The notes beneath the pieces were generated by a model. That model saw only the letters and a list, made by a program, of their open reading frames with translations, was not told the origin of the DNA and ran no database searches. Below, piece after piece: positions 15,264-24,586 of a stretch of 64,000 nucleotides of DNA. How positions within the stretch are numbered: the first letter of the stretch is position 1; every line of letters starts with the position of its first letter. The translations under genes were made by a program, and so were the position numbers. Origin of the DNA: Rhizobium sp. CFBP 8762 (GTDB lineage Bacteria > Pseudomonadota > Alphaproteobacteria > Rhizobiales > Rhizobiaceae); contig NZ_JACYUD010000008.1 in assembly GCF_014841565.1 (NCBI RefSeq), positions 162,221 to 226,220 of the forward strand, read 5' to 3'.

Positions 15264-16440
15264 CAACGCCACCTGCTTTCCATTGCGGCCAGCGGCCAAT
15301 CGTTAGGCTCCGTAATAGCCATTCGACTGGTCCGTAAGCATATCGCGCCATCCACCAGTGGCTGATGATGACCTGCAACCCAAAAATACCGACAGCGATA
15401 CAAACGGTCCAAGTCAGCGATATTCGATCAACGAAGCCGAATCCGTATCCATGAAATATGGCTGCACAGACAAAAGATTGCATCAAGTAGTTGGTCAGTG
15501 CCATACGACCGGCGCTCGCCAGACGATCACGCGACCAATTGACTTTGCCCGTGTTCAATAGCGCCAGTATTGATGCCATAAAGGCCATCGTAAGAAACGG
15601 CGCTGTCAAAATTGAAACGGCCAAGCCTGCTGTCTCCAAGGACGTACCTGGCGCAAACTGTGTTGCACAAGCGTAAAAAAGACTTCCGGGCAATCCTATT
15701 CCAAATCCCCATCCGAGCATACGACTACGGTACTTCTGAACGTGATCTGGCCGCGCAAGACCATTGTGCCGCCCGACGACAAATCCGATGAGGAACGCTG
15801 CGAAAGCACATGGTGCCTGAAGTAGGAGGAGCACTGGGATAAACGACTGTAGATCCACGATGTGCTGCGTTACAATGCTCAACGGCCCTCCCCGGTACGC
15901 GGTCACGGCTGCCTGCGCATCGTACAGAATGGTAGCTGTATTCTGTTCAGGCATACCTGATTGCGAATAAGCAGCGAAGAACCAGAACAGCGAGGTTACA
16001 AACAAGAGGACGCACGCCAGCCAAAGCATTGCCGTGTTTGACCAGTCGCGTACGAGAAGCAACAACAACCCCAAGACGGCATACGTCACCAGTATGTCCC
16101 CATGAAACAGGACCATAGCGTGCAAACTGCCAATCAAAAGCAGTCCAACCTGTCGTCGCATCATTCTTGGGAGATAAGCAGCACCCGCCTTCTCTGCCGA
16201 CCGCATTTGGAGCGTGACACTGTAACCGAACAAAAATGAAAAGAGCAGATAGAATTTCAGTTCAAATACAGCGGAAATCAGGAATGCCAGTACAGCATCC
16301 ATACCGGACCGTGCATTTTCAAACACAAGCCCTGTACCGTAGAATACCGATGAGAACGCAAGGATGTTAACCTGAAGAATTCCGAACAATGCGAAACCCC
16401 GAAGGGCGTCAATATCAGAAATTCGGTTCTTTTTATGCAT
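15223..16440 (-). CDS. DUF418 family integral membrane protein
   Basis: 405 residues from ATG at 16440; an upstream ATG at 16455 would add five residues. The N-terminal DIDALRGFALFGILQVN and C-terminal GPVEWLLRSLT are hallmarks of DUF418 (YeiB-like) proteins, with about ten hydrophobic segments between. Function is unknown; the family resembles acyltransferase-3-type membrane proteins. Its start overlaps the end of the upstream TetR gene by 8 nt, so the two are co-transcribed and the regulator may control it. The block is lower in GC than its neighbours. Confidence 0.88.
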   Translation of the reverse strand: MHKKNRISDIDALRGFALFGILQVNILAFSSVFYGTGLVFENARSGMDAVLAFLISAVFELKFYLLFSFLFGYSVTLQMRSAEKAGAAYLPRMMRRQVGLLLIGSLHAMVLFHGDILVTYAVLGLLLLLVRDWSNTAMLWLACVLLFVTSLFWFFAAYSQSGMPEQNTATILYDAQAAVTAYRGGPLSIVTQHIVDLQSFIPVLLLLQAPCAFAAFLIGFVVGRHNGLARPDHVQKYRSRMLGWGFGIGLPGSLFYACATQFAPGTSLETAGLAVSILTAPFLTMAFMASILALLNTGKVNWSRDRLASAGRMALTNYLMQSFVCAAIFHGYGFGFVDRISLTWTVCIAVGIFGLQVIISHWWMARYAYGPVEWLLRSLTIGRWPQWKAGGVVTPHPADPSDRTG

Positions 16441-17047
16441 GCCGGTTCCTCGCATCCGGCTGCAAGACGCTCAACAGAATGGTTTGCAATGCTGAACGTT
16501 CTGCCACCGGGTCAAAATCGGCATCGGTCGCAGCCCGACTGAAAATACCGTCGATTAAAATCATCAGAAAGCGCACGATGTGATCGTTTGAAACGACAGG
16601 TTTCAACCGCTCCTGAACTGTCGCTTTATTCAAAAGGGTGAAAAGTCCATCCGTTAATACGGTGTCCTCTTTGACACTGAAAGCACGAGCATCAGGATCG
16701 CGCGCTGCCTCAGCGGCAATCTCAAGGATCAATTGTCGTTCAGACGGACTGCCCGCGAGATACAAGATCACATCAAAAAATTCGCGGAGAGCATCCACCG
16801 CATTTTCTTGCTGCTCCAACGTTTCCATCAACAGAGCGGTACGATCAGCTTGGTCCTCAATAACGGCAAGGATTATTGCCTTTTTGTTCGGAAAATAATG
16901 AAACAGCTTTCCGGCACTTGTCTTCGCATAGGTCCCGATGAGTTCCGTTGTCGTTTTGTGAAACCCATTCTCTGAAAAACATTGTCGCGCAGCTTCGAGA
17001 ATAGCCTGCTTTTGAGCCGCAAATTTCTTTGGGTCAACCGTTCGCAT
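16433..17047 (-). CDS. TetR/AcrR family transcriptional regulator
   Basis: 204 residues. The N-terminal HTH (about residues 10-58: ILEAARQCFSENGFHKTT through KLFHYFPNKKAII) is typical TetR; the helical C-terminal ligand domain is not assignable. GGAGCT lies 4 bases before the ATG. It overlaps the DUF418 gene and probably autoregulates the pair, since a long imperfect palindrome lies directly upstream (17051-17092). Confidence 0.9.
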   Translation of the reverse strand: MRTVDPKKFAAQKQAILEAARQCFSENGFHKTTTELIGTYAKTSAGKLFHYFPNKKAIILAVIEDQADRTALLMETLEQQENAVDALREFFDVILYLAGSPSERQLILEIAAEAARDPDARAFSVKEDTVLTDGLFTLLNKATVQERLKPVVSNDHIVRFLMILIDGIFSRAATDADFDPVAERSALQTILLSVLQPDARNRHA

Positions 17048-17050
17048 TGT

Positions 17051-17092
17051 AGCTCCATTAATAGAGTGCCTACTCTGTTTATTATTGGAGCT
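17051..17092. promoter_or_regulatory. Nested palindrome, candidate TetR operator
   Basis: Outer arms AGCTCCA (17051-17057) and TGGAGCT (17086-17092) enclose inner arms AGAGT (17063-17067) and ACTCT (17072-17076). The two centres differ by 2 bp. It begins 4 bp before the TetR start codon and the left arm contains the ribosome site, so binding would cover the transcription start or leader. TetR-family proteins usually bind such symmetrical sites. Confidence 0.55.
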
Positions 17093-17148
17093 ACTAATGT
17101 GTCAATATTTTTGTGTTATAACCAATCCGACGGATCAATCAGACCAGG

Positions 17149-17862
17149 TCATCGACCCACTGCTTGAAAGTGCATATGACCTTTGTTCAAAAAACAAGCT
17201 TGCGTGAAAACACCAAGTTCGACGCGGTTGGGTAGCCGGATATCGTCCAAATCAGGAAATGGCTTTCTTTCGGCATCGTAGGAGCGATCAACCTGCGAAA
17301 GAAAGACAACTATGAGCCCTTTGTCTTTCGCAAAACTTTGTAATTCTCGCATCTGAATAGCCAGTTCGGGCTTGTCTCTTTTCTGATCCAAAAGTTGAAG
17401 ATAATCGACAATGACCAGTGTACCCCGGGGCGCAGATACGAGGGTTTGTATGACGTACTGTGCGCTCAATTCCTCGGAGCCATCAAATTCAAACAGGCCG
17501 TGAAAATCCTTTGGCCTAACCCCGATTTGCCTAAAGCAGTTCTCTACGTCGCTTTGGGTAAACTCCAGTGAAAAGAATATGGCACGCTGACCAGACCTCA
17601 TGGCCTCAATAGCGAGTTCAAGGCTCAGTAGGGTTTTCCCTTGGCTGGGACGCGCAGCCAGCAACAGTAAATCGCCCGGAGCCAAGCGGCTGAAAACTCT
17701 TGTGGCGTGTGCACTCTCAAGATGCTTGTCAGCGAGCAGGCTCCAATTACCAAAGCCCTCTTCCTGCGCCACACGATTGAGCGCGACATGAAGTGGAATT
17801 TGCAATTGACGGGATAAAAGTCTGGCCTTGCGCTTTAAATAAAAAATAGCCGCAGACACCAT
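17149..17862 (-). CDS. Free-standing DnaB-like ATPase
   Basis: 237 residues, about half a replicative helicase. Residues 1-50 are a basic helical segment; the rest resembles the DnaB RecA-type core: Walker A AARPSQGKT (69-77, Lys76), Walker B LVIVDYLQLL (Asp153) and FLSQVDRS (188-195), followed by a shortened C-terminus. The DnaB N-terminal primase-interaction domain is absent. ATG 17862 has a very good site (AGGAGGT, 6 bases). Such short DnaB-like ATPases are seen in alphaproteobacterial chromosomes, usually annotated simply as DNA helicase; their role is not known to me. No phage or plasmid genes are adjacent. Confidence 0.8.
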   Translation of the reverse strand: MVSAAIFYLKRKARLLSRQLQIPLHVALNRVAQEEGFGNWSLLADKHLESAHATRVFSRLAPGDLLLLAARPSQGKTLLSLELAIEAMRSGQRAIFFSLEFTQSDVENCFRQIGVRPKDFHGLFEFDGSEELSAQYVIQTLVSAPRGTLVIVDYLQLLDQKRDKPELAIQMRELQSFAKDKGLIVVFLSQVDRSYDAERKPFPDLDDIRLPNRVELGVFTQACFLNKGHMHFQAVGR

Positions 17863-18133
17863 TATAAACCTCCTGTTGCAGGCTGTGTGTGCAATCCCTC
17901 CTTATGCGAACGCCCAAACACTTGGTTCGATAGACTTATCATCCAGTATGAAAATACTTTCCCGACGGAGGGGGGCGGCTCGGACGTTGCCAAGAGCGAA
18001 GGTAAAGTAAAAATCTCTGATTCGGAATGCTCAAATCCGGACGTGCCAAAACTTTCCCACCAGACAATCTGTCCAGATTGAAAACACTGGAGATTGCATT
18101 AGAGATTCTTTACTTTACCAGGGATATAAGCGG
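17863..18133. other. Intergenic region without recognised gene
   Basis: 271 bp between the divergent DnaB-like gene and the NUDIX remnant. A 64-codon open frame (17887-18081, +) has no homology I recognise and no ribosome site. The region should contain promoters for both flanking genes, but I see no convincing boxes. Confidence 0.4.
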
Positions 18134-18593
18134 TGTTTGAGATTCCAGTCCGTTGCTTCGCAGTATCGGTTGTCCTTCTCCGATTTTTGCAAGACGAGAC
18201 TCAAGTGCTTCTGCTGCGCCGCAGTGACACTCTCATTGGTGAATGGTGTCAGATTGCCGGTGGCATTGAAGACGGCGAAAAGCTTGGCAAACTGCGATTC
18301 GTGAAGTGAAGGAAGAAACCGGATTAGATTGTGACAGACTCTATTCAGCAGATATCTGCGAACAATTTTACGAAGCAGATCGGGACTCGATTACGCTGGT
18401 ACCCGTTTTTGTGGGTTATATCGATCGTACCGCAAACGTTATCATCAACCGAGAACACAGCGACTTTCGTTGGGTGCCCTTTCAAGCGGCGATAGACATG
18501 GTGCCCTTCGTTGGTCAGCGAAACGTATTACGGCACATTGAAGCGGAATTTGTACACAGGACGCCGAATAAGCACCTGCTTATTTCGGCGTGA
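18134..18593 (+). pseudogene. NUDIX hydrolase gene with two single-base frameshifts
   Basis: Reading from GTG 18134 (AGGGA upstream), the sequence encodes IPVRCFAVSVVLLDF in one frame, LQDETQVLLLRRSD to GGIEDGEK in a second, and AWQTAIREVKEETGL to the stop at 18593 in a third. Joined, they give about 153 residues with a perfect NUDIX box (G-x5-E-x7-REV-x-EE-x-GL) like NudB-type dATP pyrophosphohydrolases. Both shifts are loss of one base in short homopolymers: the T5 run at 18184-18188 and the A4 run at 18278-18281. So it is either a recent pseudogene or an assembly error. Confidence 0.8.
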
Positions 18594-18614
18594 TCAGGAT
18601 ATCTGAGGCCAGCT

Positions 18615-19163
18615 TCAAGCATCATCTGCACTTTCCGCCAAAATGCTGAACGCATATCCGACATAAGACCGCCAGCACTCAACCCGAAACGTATCCTCCG
18701 CCGTACGAAACAGCACGACCTGAATTTTCCCCAGCAGCGTGCGCGTACACGCGCCCACCGGAAATGCAGTGAGTGACAGGTCCAGCGGGCAAGCTCCGTT
18801 CAGGACTTGCGCTGCTCTCGCTCCGGTTACCAGAATAGCGGTGTTGCGGTGCGAAACGTCAGTGGCAGAGTGCAGCACGTTAGCGGATGCGCAAGCCGCC
18901 ATCAGGTCGGATTGCGCTTCGTCGATCACCAGCCATTCGTCCGGACCAAGCCACAGCGCGTGGCGGCCATTGGCGCTGGCGGATGTGCGGGGGCGCACGG
19001 GCAGGTCCAGACCAAGCGCTGACGATACTGCGCTCACTGCATCGGCCCGGCAGCGCAGCGACACGCGCGTGGCAGGTTGTGCGGGCATGAGTGTGGCGGC
19101 ACCCGAACCGCCGTGGCGGTACGCCAGCGGCTCAAGCCGCGTTGCGTTCAGTGAATCAACCAT
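18615..19163 (-). CDS. soxG: Sarcosine oxidase gamma subunit
   Basis: 182 residues from ATG 19163, which overlaps the soxA stop by 8 nt; longer readings run into soxA. GcvT-like fold with the family motifs LGPDEWLV and TDVSHRNTAI, then WRSYVGYAFSIL near the C-terminus. Structural subunit of heterotetrameric sarcosine oxidase, cytoplasmic. Last gene of the soxBDAG operon. Confidence 0.92.
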   Translation of the reverse strand: MVDSLNATRLEPLAYRHGGSGAATLMPAQPATRVSLRCRADAVSAVSSALGLDLPVRPRTSASANGRHALWLGPDEWLVIDEAQSDLMAACASANVLHSATDVSHRNTAILVTGARAAQVLNGACPLDLSLTAFPVGACTRTLLGKIQVVLFRTAEDTFRVECWRSYVGYAFSILAESADDA

Positions 19164-22100
19164 TGAGGCGACCTCCGTCCTTGTCCACAAACACCATATC
19201 GCTGATCTCGACGGCGATGGTTTTGTCCGGCATCGGCACATAAAGCGTTTCGCCCATCCGCGCCTGCCCGTTCTCCACCAGTGCCATCGCAATGGAGCGT
19301 CCGCAATTTTCCGACCAATAGGCCGATGTGACATGGCCGATCATCGTCATCGGAACCGGCTGGTTGGGGTCTGCCACGATCTGCGCACCCTCCTCCAGCA
19401 CCACAGCAGGATCCTTGGTCAATAGCCCGACGAGCTGCTTACGTCCGGCGGCCACAAGGTCCGGTCTGCGCAGACCACGAATGCCGACGAAATCAGCCTT
19501 CTTCTTGCCGACGGCCCAGTTCAGGCCGGCATCTTGCGGTGTGACCGTTCCGTCCGTGTCCTGACCCACGATGATATAGCCTTTTTCTGCGCGCAGAACG
19601 TGCATGGCTTCCGTGCCATAGGCACACGCACCCATCGGCTCGGCCCGTGCCCAGAGCGCCTCCCACACCGCCTGCCCGTAATCGGCGGGCACGTTCACCT
19701 CAAAACCGGTTTCCCCGGTAAAGGACATGCGGAACAGCCGTGTCGGTACGCCGCAAATATGGCCCTCTCGCACGCTCATATGCGGGAATGCCTCATTGGA
19801 CAGGTCGATCCCCTCCACCAGCGGCGCGATAATCTCGCGTGCCCTCGGTCCCTGCACGGCAATCACTGCCCATTGCTCGGTGGTCGATGTCAGCCACACA
19901 TTTAGGTGCGGAAACTCGGTTTGCAGATAGTCTTCCATATGGTTCCACACGCGTGGCGCACCACCGGTTGTGGTGGTTACGTGGAAACGATCTTCGCTGA
20001 TACGGCCCACAACACCGTCATCGTAGATGAAACCATCCTCCCGCAGCATGATACCGTAGCGGCACCGGCCGGGTTTCAGCGTGTCCCAGCTGTTGGTGTA
20101 GATCAGGTTGAGGAACTGTGCCGCATCCGGCCCAACCACTTCGATCTTGCCGAGTGTCGAGGCATCGAACAGTCCGGCGGCCTCGCGCACCGTCCGGCAT
20201 TCGCGGTTGACGGCTTCGTGCATCGTTTCGCCGCGTCTCGGGTAATAACGCGCCCTTTTCCACGGCCCCACATCCTCATAAATTGCGCCGTGGCTGTCGT
20301 GCCAGCCGTGCATCGGCGTGCGGCGGGTAGGATCGAACAGATCACCGCGGGAATGGTTGATCAGCGCGCCAAACGTCACCGGGGTATAGGGTGCACGAAA
20401 CGTGGTAAGGCCGATGGCCGGAATGGGCCGCCCGAGCGTTTCCGCTGCAATTGCCAAGCCATGAATATTGGATAGCTTGCCCTGATCCGTCGCCATGCCT
20501 GTGGTGGTAAACCGCTTGATATGCTCAATGGAATGCATGCCCTCGCGCACGGCAAGGCGAATATCCTTGGCACAGACATCATGCTGGAAATCGATGAAGG
20601 CCTTCACATCCGTATCGGCACCCGCGCCCTGGCCGGCGCCCGCCATGCCGCCCTCCCAAACGTAGGGTGCCTGCGCCACGAGCGTCGGTTGGTCGCCCTC
20701 TGCGCTCGTCTCATAGCCAGCCTCGGCAGCCATTTGGCGGCCAGCGGCCAGCGCCTCGTCGATAGTTTCCTGCACATCATGGGTGCCGTTGCAGGCACCA
20801 ACGGACACGCAGTCCTGCACAGTGGTTCCGGGTAGAAACCGCTCGCCCGCCGCATCATACGCGACCTTGCCACGCGATTGCGAGAACATGTGCACCGAGG
20901 GTGTCCAGCCTGCCGAGGTCAGCAGGGCATCGATAGCAATCCGGCGCTTGGTCCCGCCGCCATTGCGCTCCACCGTCATGGACGATACGCGCAGCCGCCC
21001 ACTGGTATCGACAACACTATGACCGGTCAGCACCGTGATCCCCAGCGCCTGCGCTTGCGCCAAAAGGTCCGCTGCAGGGGCTGACCGGCAATCCACAATC
21101 GCTTCCACTGACATGCCTGCCCGGGTCAGGTCGAAGGCTGCCTCATAGGCGGAATCATTGGCCGTATACACGCCCACCTTGCGGCCCACTGCCACGCCGA
21201 AGTGATTGAGAAACGTGCGAGCCGCCGATGCCAGCATGATGCCCGGACGGTCATTGTTGGCAAACACCATATGGCGCTCGATGGCGCCGGCAGCGATGAT
21301 TACCCGTTTTGCCCGTACCTGCCACAACCGTTCACGCGGCAGCTTTGCCGAAGGTCTCGATACATGATCGGTCACACGTTCCGTCAGGGACACCAGATTC
21401 TGCGCGTAATAGCCGAAGGCCGTGGTGCGCGTCAGAACCTCCACATTTGCCATGGCCTTCAGTTGGGCGACAGTTGCTTGCGCCCAGGCAAACCCATCCT
21501 CGCCATTGACCGTAACGCCTCTATCGAAATGAAGCGCACCACCCATCTGTGCCTGCTCATCGCAAACGATAACACGCGCGCCAGTCCGGGCTGCACCGAG
21601 GGCTGCGGCAAGGCCCGCCAGTCCGCCGCCAATCACCAGCACATCACAATGCGCATAGCGGTTGGCGTAGTGGTCGGTATCGGCCTGCTTGGGTGCTTCA
21701 CCCAGTCCGGCAGCGGCGCGAATGCGCGGCTCGTAGATATTCTTCCAGGCGGTCTTCGGCCACATAAAAGTTTTGTAGTAGAACCCGGCCGCAAACATCG
21801 GCGACAGCACATTGTTGACTGCCCCCACATCGAATGTCAGCGATGGCCAGCGGTTCTGGGAGGTGATCTTCACCCCATCGAACACTTCCTGCACGGTTGC
21901 CCGCACATTGGGCTGGGTGCGGGCCGAGTCCCGCTCTACCCCCACCAGCGCATTCGGCTCTTCTGCGCCTGCGGAAACGATGCCGCGCGGACGGTGGTAT
22001 TTGAACGAGCGCCCGACCAGGTGCACACCGTGCGCCAGCAGCGCCGACGCCACGGTATCGCCTTCCAGTGCCGTATAGCTCTTGCCATCCCAGGAAAACC

Positions 22101-22170
22101 GGCGAGTCTTGGCGGGGGTCAACCGACCTGCGCCCTGGATACGATAGGGTCCGCTCCCGGAATGCGTCAT
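19156..22170 (-). CDS. soxA: Sarcosine oxidase alpha subunit
   Basis: 1004 residues, normal length. Order: an N-terminal ferredoxin-like domain (FSWDGKSYTALEGDTVASAL), an NAD-binding Rossmann domain (DVLVIGGGLAGLAAAL, near 174), a second dinucleotide half, then a C-terminal aminomethyltransferase (GcvT-like) domain that binds tetrahydrofolate (DASTLGKIEVVGPDAAQF, FTGETGFEVNVP). With SoxB it oxidises sarcosine to glycine and passes the one-carbon unit to tetrahydrofolate. ATG 22170 has GGAGGCG upstream and overlaps the soxD stop by 4 nt. Confidence 0.95.
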   Translation of the reverse strand: MTHSGSGPYRIQGAGRLTPAKTRRFSWDGKSYTALEGDTVASALLAHGVHLVGRSFKYHRPRGIVSAGAEEPNALVGVERDSARTQPNVRATVQEVFDGVKITSQNRWPSLTFDVGAVNNVLSPMFAAGFYYKTFMWPKTAWKNIYEPRIRAAAGLGEAPKQADTDHYANRYAHCDVLVIGGGLAGLAAALGAARTGARVIVCDEQAQMGGALHFDRGVTVNGEDGFAWAQATVAQLKAMANVEVLTRTTAFGYYAQNLVSLTERVTDHVSRPSAKLPRERLWQVRAKRVIIAAGAIERHMVFANNDRPGIMLASAARTFLNHFGVAVGRKVGVYTANDSAYEAAFDLTRAGMSVEAIVDCRSAPAADLLAQAQALGITVLTGHSVVDTSGRLRVSSMTVERNGGGTKRRIAIDALLTSAGWTPSVHMFSQSRGKVAYDAAGERFLPGTTVQDCVSVGACNGTHDVQETIDEALAAGRQMAAEAGYETSAEGDQPTLVAQAPYVWEGGMAGAGQGAGADTDVKAFIDFQHDVCAKDIRLAVREGMHSIEHIKRFTTTGMATDQGKLSNIHGLAIAAETLGRPIPAIGLTTFRAPYTPVTFGALINHSRGDLFDPTRRTPMHGWHDSHGAIYEDVGPWKRARYYPRRGETMHEAVNRECRTVREAAGLFDASTLGKIEVVGPDAAQFLNLIYTNSWDTLKPGRCRYGIMLREDGFIYDDGVVGRISEDRFHVTTTTGGAPRVWNHMEDYLQTEFPHLNVWLTSTTEQWAVIAVQGPRAREIIAPLVEGIDLSNEAFPHMSVREGHICGVPTRLFRMSFTGETGFEVNVPADYGQAVWEALWARAEPMGACAYGTEAMHVLRAEKGYIIVGQDTDGTVTPQDAGLNWAVGKKKADFVGIRGLRRPDLVAAGRKQLVGLLTKDPAVVLEEGAQIVADPNQPVPMTMIGHVTSAYWSENCGRSIAMALVENGQARMGETLYVPMPDKTIAVEISDMVFVDKDGGRLNG

Positions 22171-22517
22171 TGCCCGCCTCCTGCAATTTCCTCAGGGGTT
22201 ACGATCTCGGCTTTCACGGCACGTAAAGTTTCGATGTCGGGCTTAGGTTCACCAGCCTTATAAATTGCCAGAAACTTGTCCGACACCGTATCACGCGCGG
22301 CATTGAAAAACCGGTTGCAGCCGCTGGCATGGTGCCAGCGCTCGAAGGTTATGCCCTTCGGGTTTTCACGCAGGTACAAAAACGCCTCGAACTCCTCATC
22401 TGTCATCGTGGTCATGTCCGTGGGGCGCACGATGTGCGCATCGCCAGCCTGCCGAAACTCAATTTCCGGCCGGTCTTGCTCGCAATAGGGGCAGGCAATC
22501 AAAAGCATGTTTTTCAA
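22167..22517 (-). CDS. soxD: Sarcosine oxidase delta subunit
   Basis: 116 residues; typical SoxD is about 90-115. A zinc-binding arrangement is visible: CPYC near residue 9, then a His and Cys in HHASGCNRFFN. It binds at the complex periphery. Lies between soxB (14 bp upstream) and soxA (4-nt overlap). The start could also be the second methionine three codons in. Confidence 0.92.
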   Translation of the reverse strand: MKNMLLIACPYCEQDRPEIEFRQAGDAHIVRPTDMTTMTDEEFEAFLYLRENPKGITFERWHHASGCNRFFNAARDTVSDKFLAIYKAGEPKPDIETLRAVKAEIVTPEEIAGGGQ

Positions 22518-22531
22518 CCCGTATCTGTCAG

Positions 22532-23785
22532 TTAATGCGCAACGGCGGCGGCTGCCGCCTCATCGATCAGACGGCCCGTGCGGAACCGCTCCAGCGTAAA
22601 GGGCGCATTGATCTTGTGCGGCTCATCGCGCGCTATGGTATGCGCAAAGACATTGGCCGACCCCGGCGTGGCCTTGAACCCGCCCGTGCCCCACCCGCAG
22701 TTGACATACAGCCCCTTCACAGGGGTCTTGGCAAGAATGGGCGAGCGGTCCGGCGTTACATCCACAATGCCGCCCCAGGAGCGCATCATTTTCATACGGG
22801 TAAACATGGGAAACAGTTCGCAAATCGCATCCAGCGTGTGGGTTATTATCTGCAAGCCACCGGTCTGCGAGTAGGACGAATACTGATCCGTGCCCGCGCC
22901 AATGACCAGTTCACCCTTGTCCGATTGCGAAATATAGGCATGCACCGTGTTGGACATCACAACGCAGGGGAAAACGGGCTTGACCGGCTCCGATACCAAA
23001 GCCTGCAATGGGTAGCTCACCAGCGGCATGCGGACATCCGCCATGTTCATCAGCACGGACGTATGTCCAGCGGCCACCACGCCCACTTTTTTGGCGCCAA
23101 TAGGTCCGCGTGTCGTATCCACCCCCGCAATCGATCCATCCGGATTGCGGCGAATACCGGTGACTTCGCAGTTCTGAATGATATGCACACCCCGGTCGGA
23201 TGCAGCACGCGCATAGCCCCAGGCCACCGCATCGTGGCGGGCTGTGCCGCCGCGGCGCTGCAAGGCCGCTCCCGTGACGGGGTAACGGGCCGAAGCGGAT
23301 ATATCGAGCGGTGGACAGAACGCTTTCGCCTGCTCCGGCGTCAGCCATTCATTATCGATGCCGTTCAGGCGGTTGGCATGAATATGGCGTTTAAACACCT
23401 GCTCGTCATGCACGTTGTGCGCCAGCATCATCACGCCACGCGGTGAGTACATGACGTTATAATTGATATCCTGACTGAGATTTTCCCACAGCTTCAACGA
23501 ATGTTCGTAGATGCCTGCGCTCTCGTCGTAGAGATAGTTGGAACGGATAATGGTGGTGTTGCGACCGGTATTGCCGCCACCCAGCCAGCCTTTTTCCAGC
23601 ACGGCCACGTTGGTGATGCCGTGCTCCTTGGCCAGATAGTAAGCGGTGCCGAGGCCATGACCACCCGCACCGATGATGATGACATCATACTCCTTACGCG
23701 GCTCCGGCGAGGACCATTGCGCTTCCCAGCCTCTGTGGCCTCTGAGCGCTTCCCGCGCCACTGCAAAAACTGAATATTTGCGCAC
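22532..23785 (-). CDS. soxB: Sarcosine oxidase beta subunit
   Basis: 417 residues, normal length. FAD-binding [18 protein letters not shown] near residue 39, and the [11 protein letters not shown] segment whose His184 aligns by eye with the residue that covalently holds FMN in characterised heterotetrameric enzymes. Together with SoxA it forms the sarcosine-oxidising site. First gene of the operon soxB-soxD-soxA-soxG. Sarcosine oxidation feeds glycine and methylene-tetrahydrofolate pools, often during choline, betaine or carnitine use in rhizobia. Confidence 0.95.
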   Translation of the reverse strand: MRKYSVFAVAREALRGHRGWEAQWSSPEPRKEYDVIIIGAGGHGLGTAYYLAKEHGITNVAVLEKGWLGGGNTGRNTTIIRSNYLYDESAGIYEHSLKLWENLSQDINYNVMYSPRGVMMLAHNVHDEQVFKRHIHANRLNGIDNEWLTPEQAKAFCPPLDISASARYPVTGAALQRRGGTARHDAVAWGYARAASDRGVHIIQNCEVTGIRRNPDGSIAGVDTTRGPIGAKKVGVVAAGHTSVLMNMADVRMPLVSYPLQALVSEPVKPVFPCVVMSNTVHAYISQSDKGELVIGAGTDQYSSYSQTGGLQIITHTLDAICELFPMFTRMKMMRSWGGIVDVTPDRSPILAKTPVKGLYVNCGWGTGGFKATPGSANVFAHTIARDEPHKINAPFTLERFRTGRLIDEAAAAAVAH

Positions 23786-24090
23786 TCAGCATCCCCTTGA
23801 ACCGGTCTCTTTTATGGCACTTGAAGCGCCACTTTCTTTAGAAATCGCAAATCCAAAGGAGTCGCGCCGTTTCTTTTGCGACGCAATGGGGCGCGAGTTG
23901 GACGCTGCGCGACATGATTGTTTTTGTCGGAGCGACAAAACGCTGAATATGAAGTGGTCTGCAACTCGGTGCTGGACTCGCAGATTATGATCTGCTATTG
24001 CCTTGACCAATCGTAAAGCTATATGGCTTGAGCGAACGTTATTTCTTTGCCTTGACAGGTAAACAACTCAAATGAAGGAACGGGATTCAC
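23786..24090. other. Divergent intergenic region soxB/rpsU
   Basis: 305 bp with no gene. It holds two small inverted repeats: TTTTGTC/GACAAAA (23922-23940) and GCAGAT/ATCTGC (23980-23995). A TTGACA hexamer at 24052-24057 lacks a matching -10 at the usual spacing. Promoters for both genes must lie here, but I cannot place them. Confidence 0.4.
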
Positions 24091-24321
24091 GTGCAGGTAT
24101 TAGTCCGCGATAACAACGTCGATCAAGCGCTTCGCGCTCTGAAGAAGAAGATGCAGCGCGAAGGTATCTTCCGTGAAATGAAGATGCGTGATTTCTACGA
24201 GAAGCCTTCCCAGAAGCGCGCTCGTGAAAAGGCTGAAGCCGTTCGTCGTGTTCGCAAGCTGGCACGCAAGCGCCTGCAGCGTGAGGGTCTTGTACCCGGC
24301 GGTCGTCCGGCTGCTCGCTAA
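24091..24321 (+). CDS. rpsU: 30S ribosomal protein S21
   Basis: 76 residues, strongly basic, with the S21 core [19 protein letters not shown] and a C-terminal extension ([11 protein letters not shown]) typical of alphaproteobacteria. The start is GTG 24091; AAGGAACGGG lies upstream. A strong hairpin terminator follows, so it is probably monocistronic. Confidence 0.96.
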   Translation: MQVLVRDNNVDQALRALKKKMQREGIFREMKMRDFYEKPSQKRAREKAEAVRRVRKLARKRLQREGLVPGGRPAAR

Positions 24322-24354
24322 TCGTTTTTCCGGCTGGTCTGGATGCATAAGTCT

Positions 24355-24388
24355 GGCGGAGGCGAATTTATTTTCGCCGCCGCCTTTT
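24355..24388 (+). terminator. Rho-independent terminator of rpsU
   Basis: A 12-bp stem (GGCGGAGGCGAA with TTCGCCGCCGCC, one mismatch) at 24355-24384 with a 6-base loop, followed by TTTTGCTTTT. Placed 34 bp after the rpsU stop. Confidence 0.85.
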
Positions 24389-24586
24389 GCTTTTGAGGGG
24401 TTCCACTGCGCATTCCCTTATTCGGGTCTCCAACCCTTCGCATCGGGGCATTGCCAACCGTTGAAAGCGGTTTTGCTTTGACTGGAATGCCGCGATGCGG
24501 TGCTCTACATCCTTCACAACAGTACCGGCGGCTGTCATAATGACGCCTGAACCGGACTGCTGGCGCTGCTGCTTGAGGAAAAAACA

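Noticed and set aside
17887-18081. 64-codon open frame between the DnaB-like and NUDIX genes
   Set aside because: No ribosome site, no family resemblance and unusual composition; treated as chance.
18134-18593. Programmed ribosomal frameshifting in the NUDIX gene
   Set aside because: Two separate shifts at unremarkable homopolymers without slippery heptamers or stimulatory structures make this unlikely.
24052-24080. TTGACA as -35 box of rpsU
   Set aside because: At 16-18 bp downstream there is no plausible -10; the hexamer lies within about 35 bp of the start codon.
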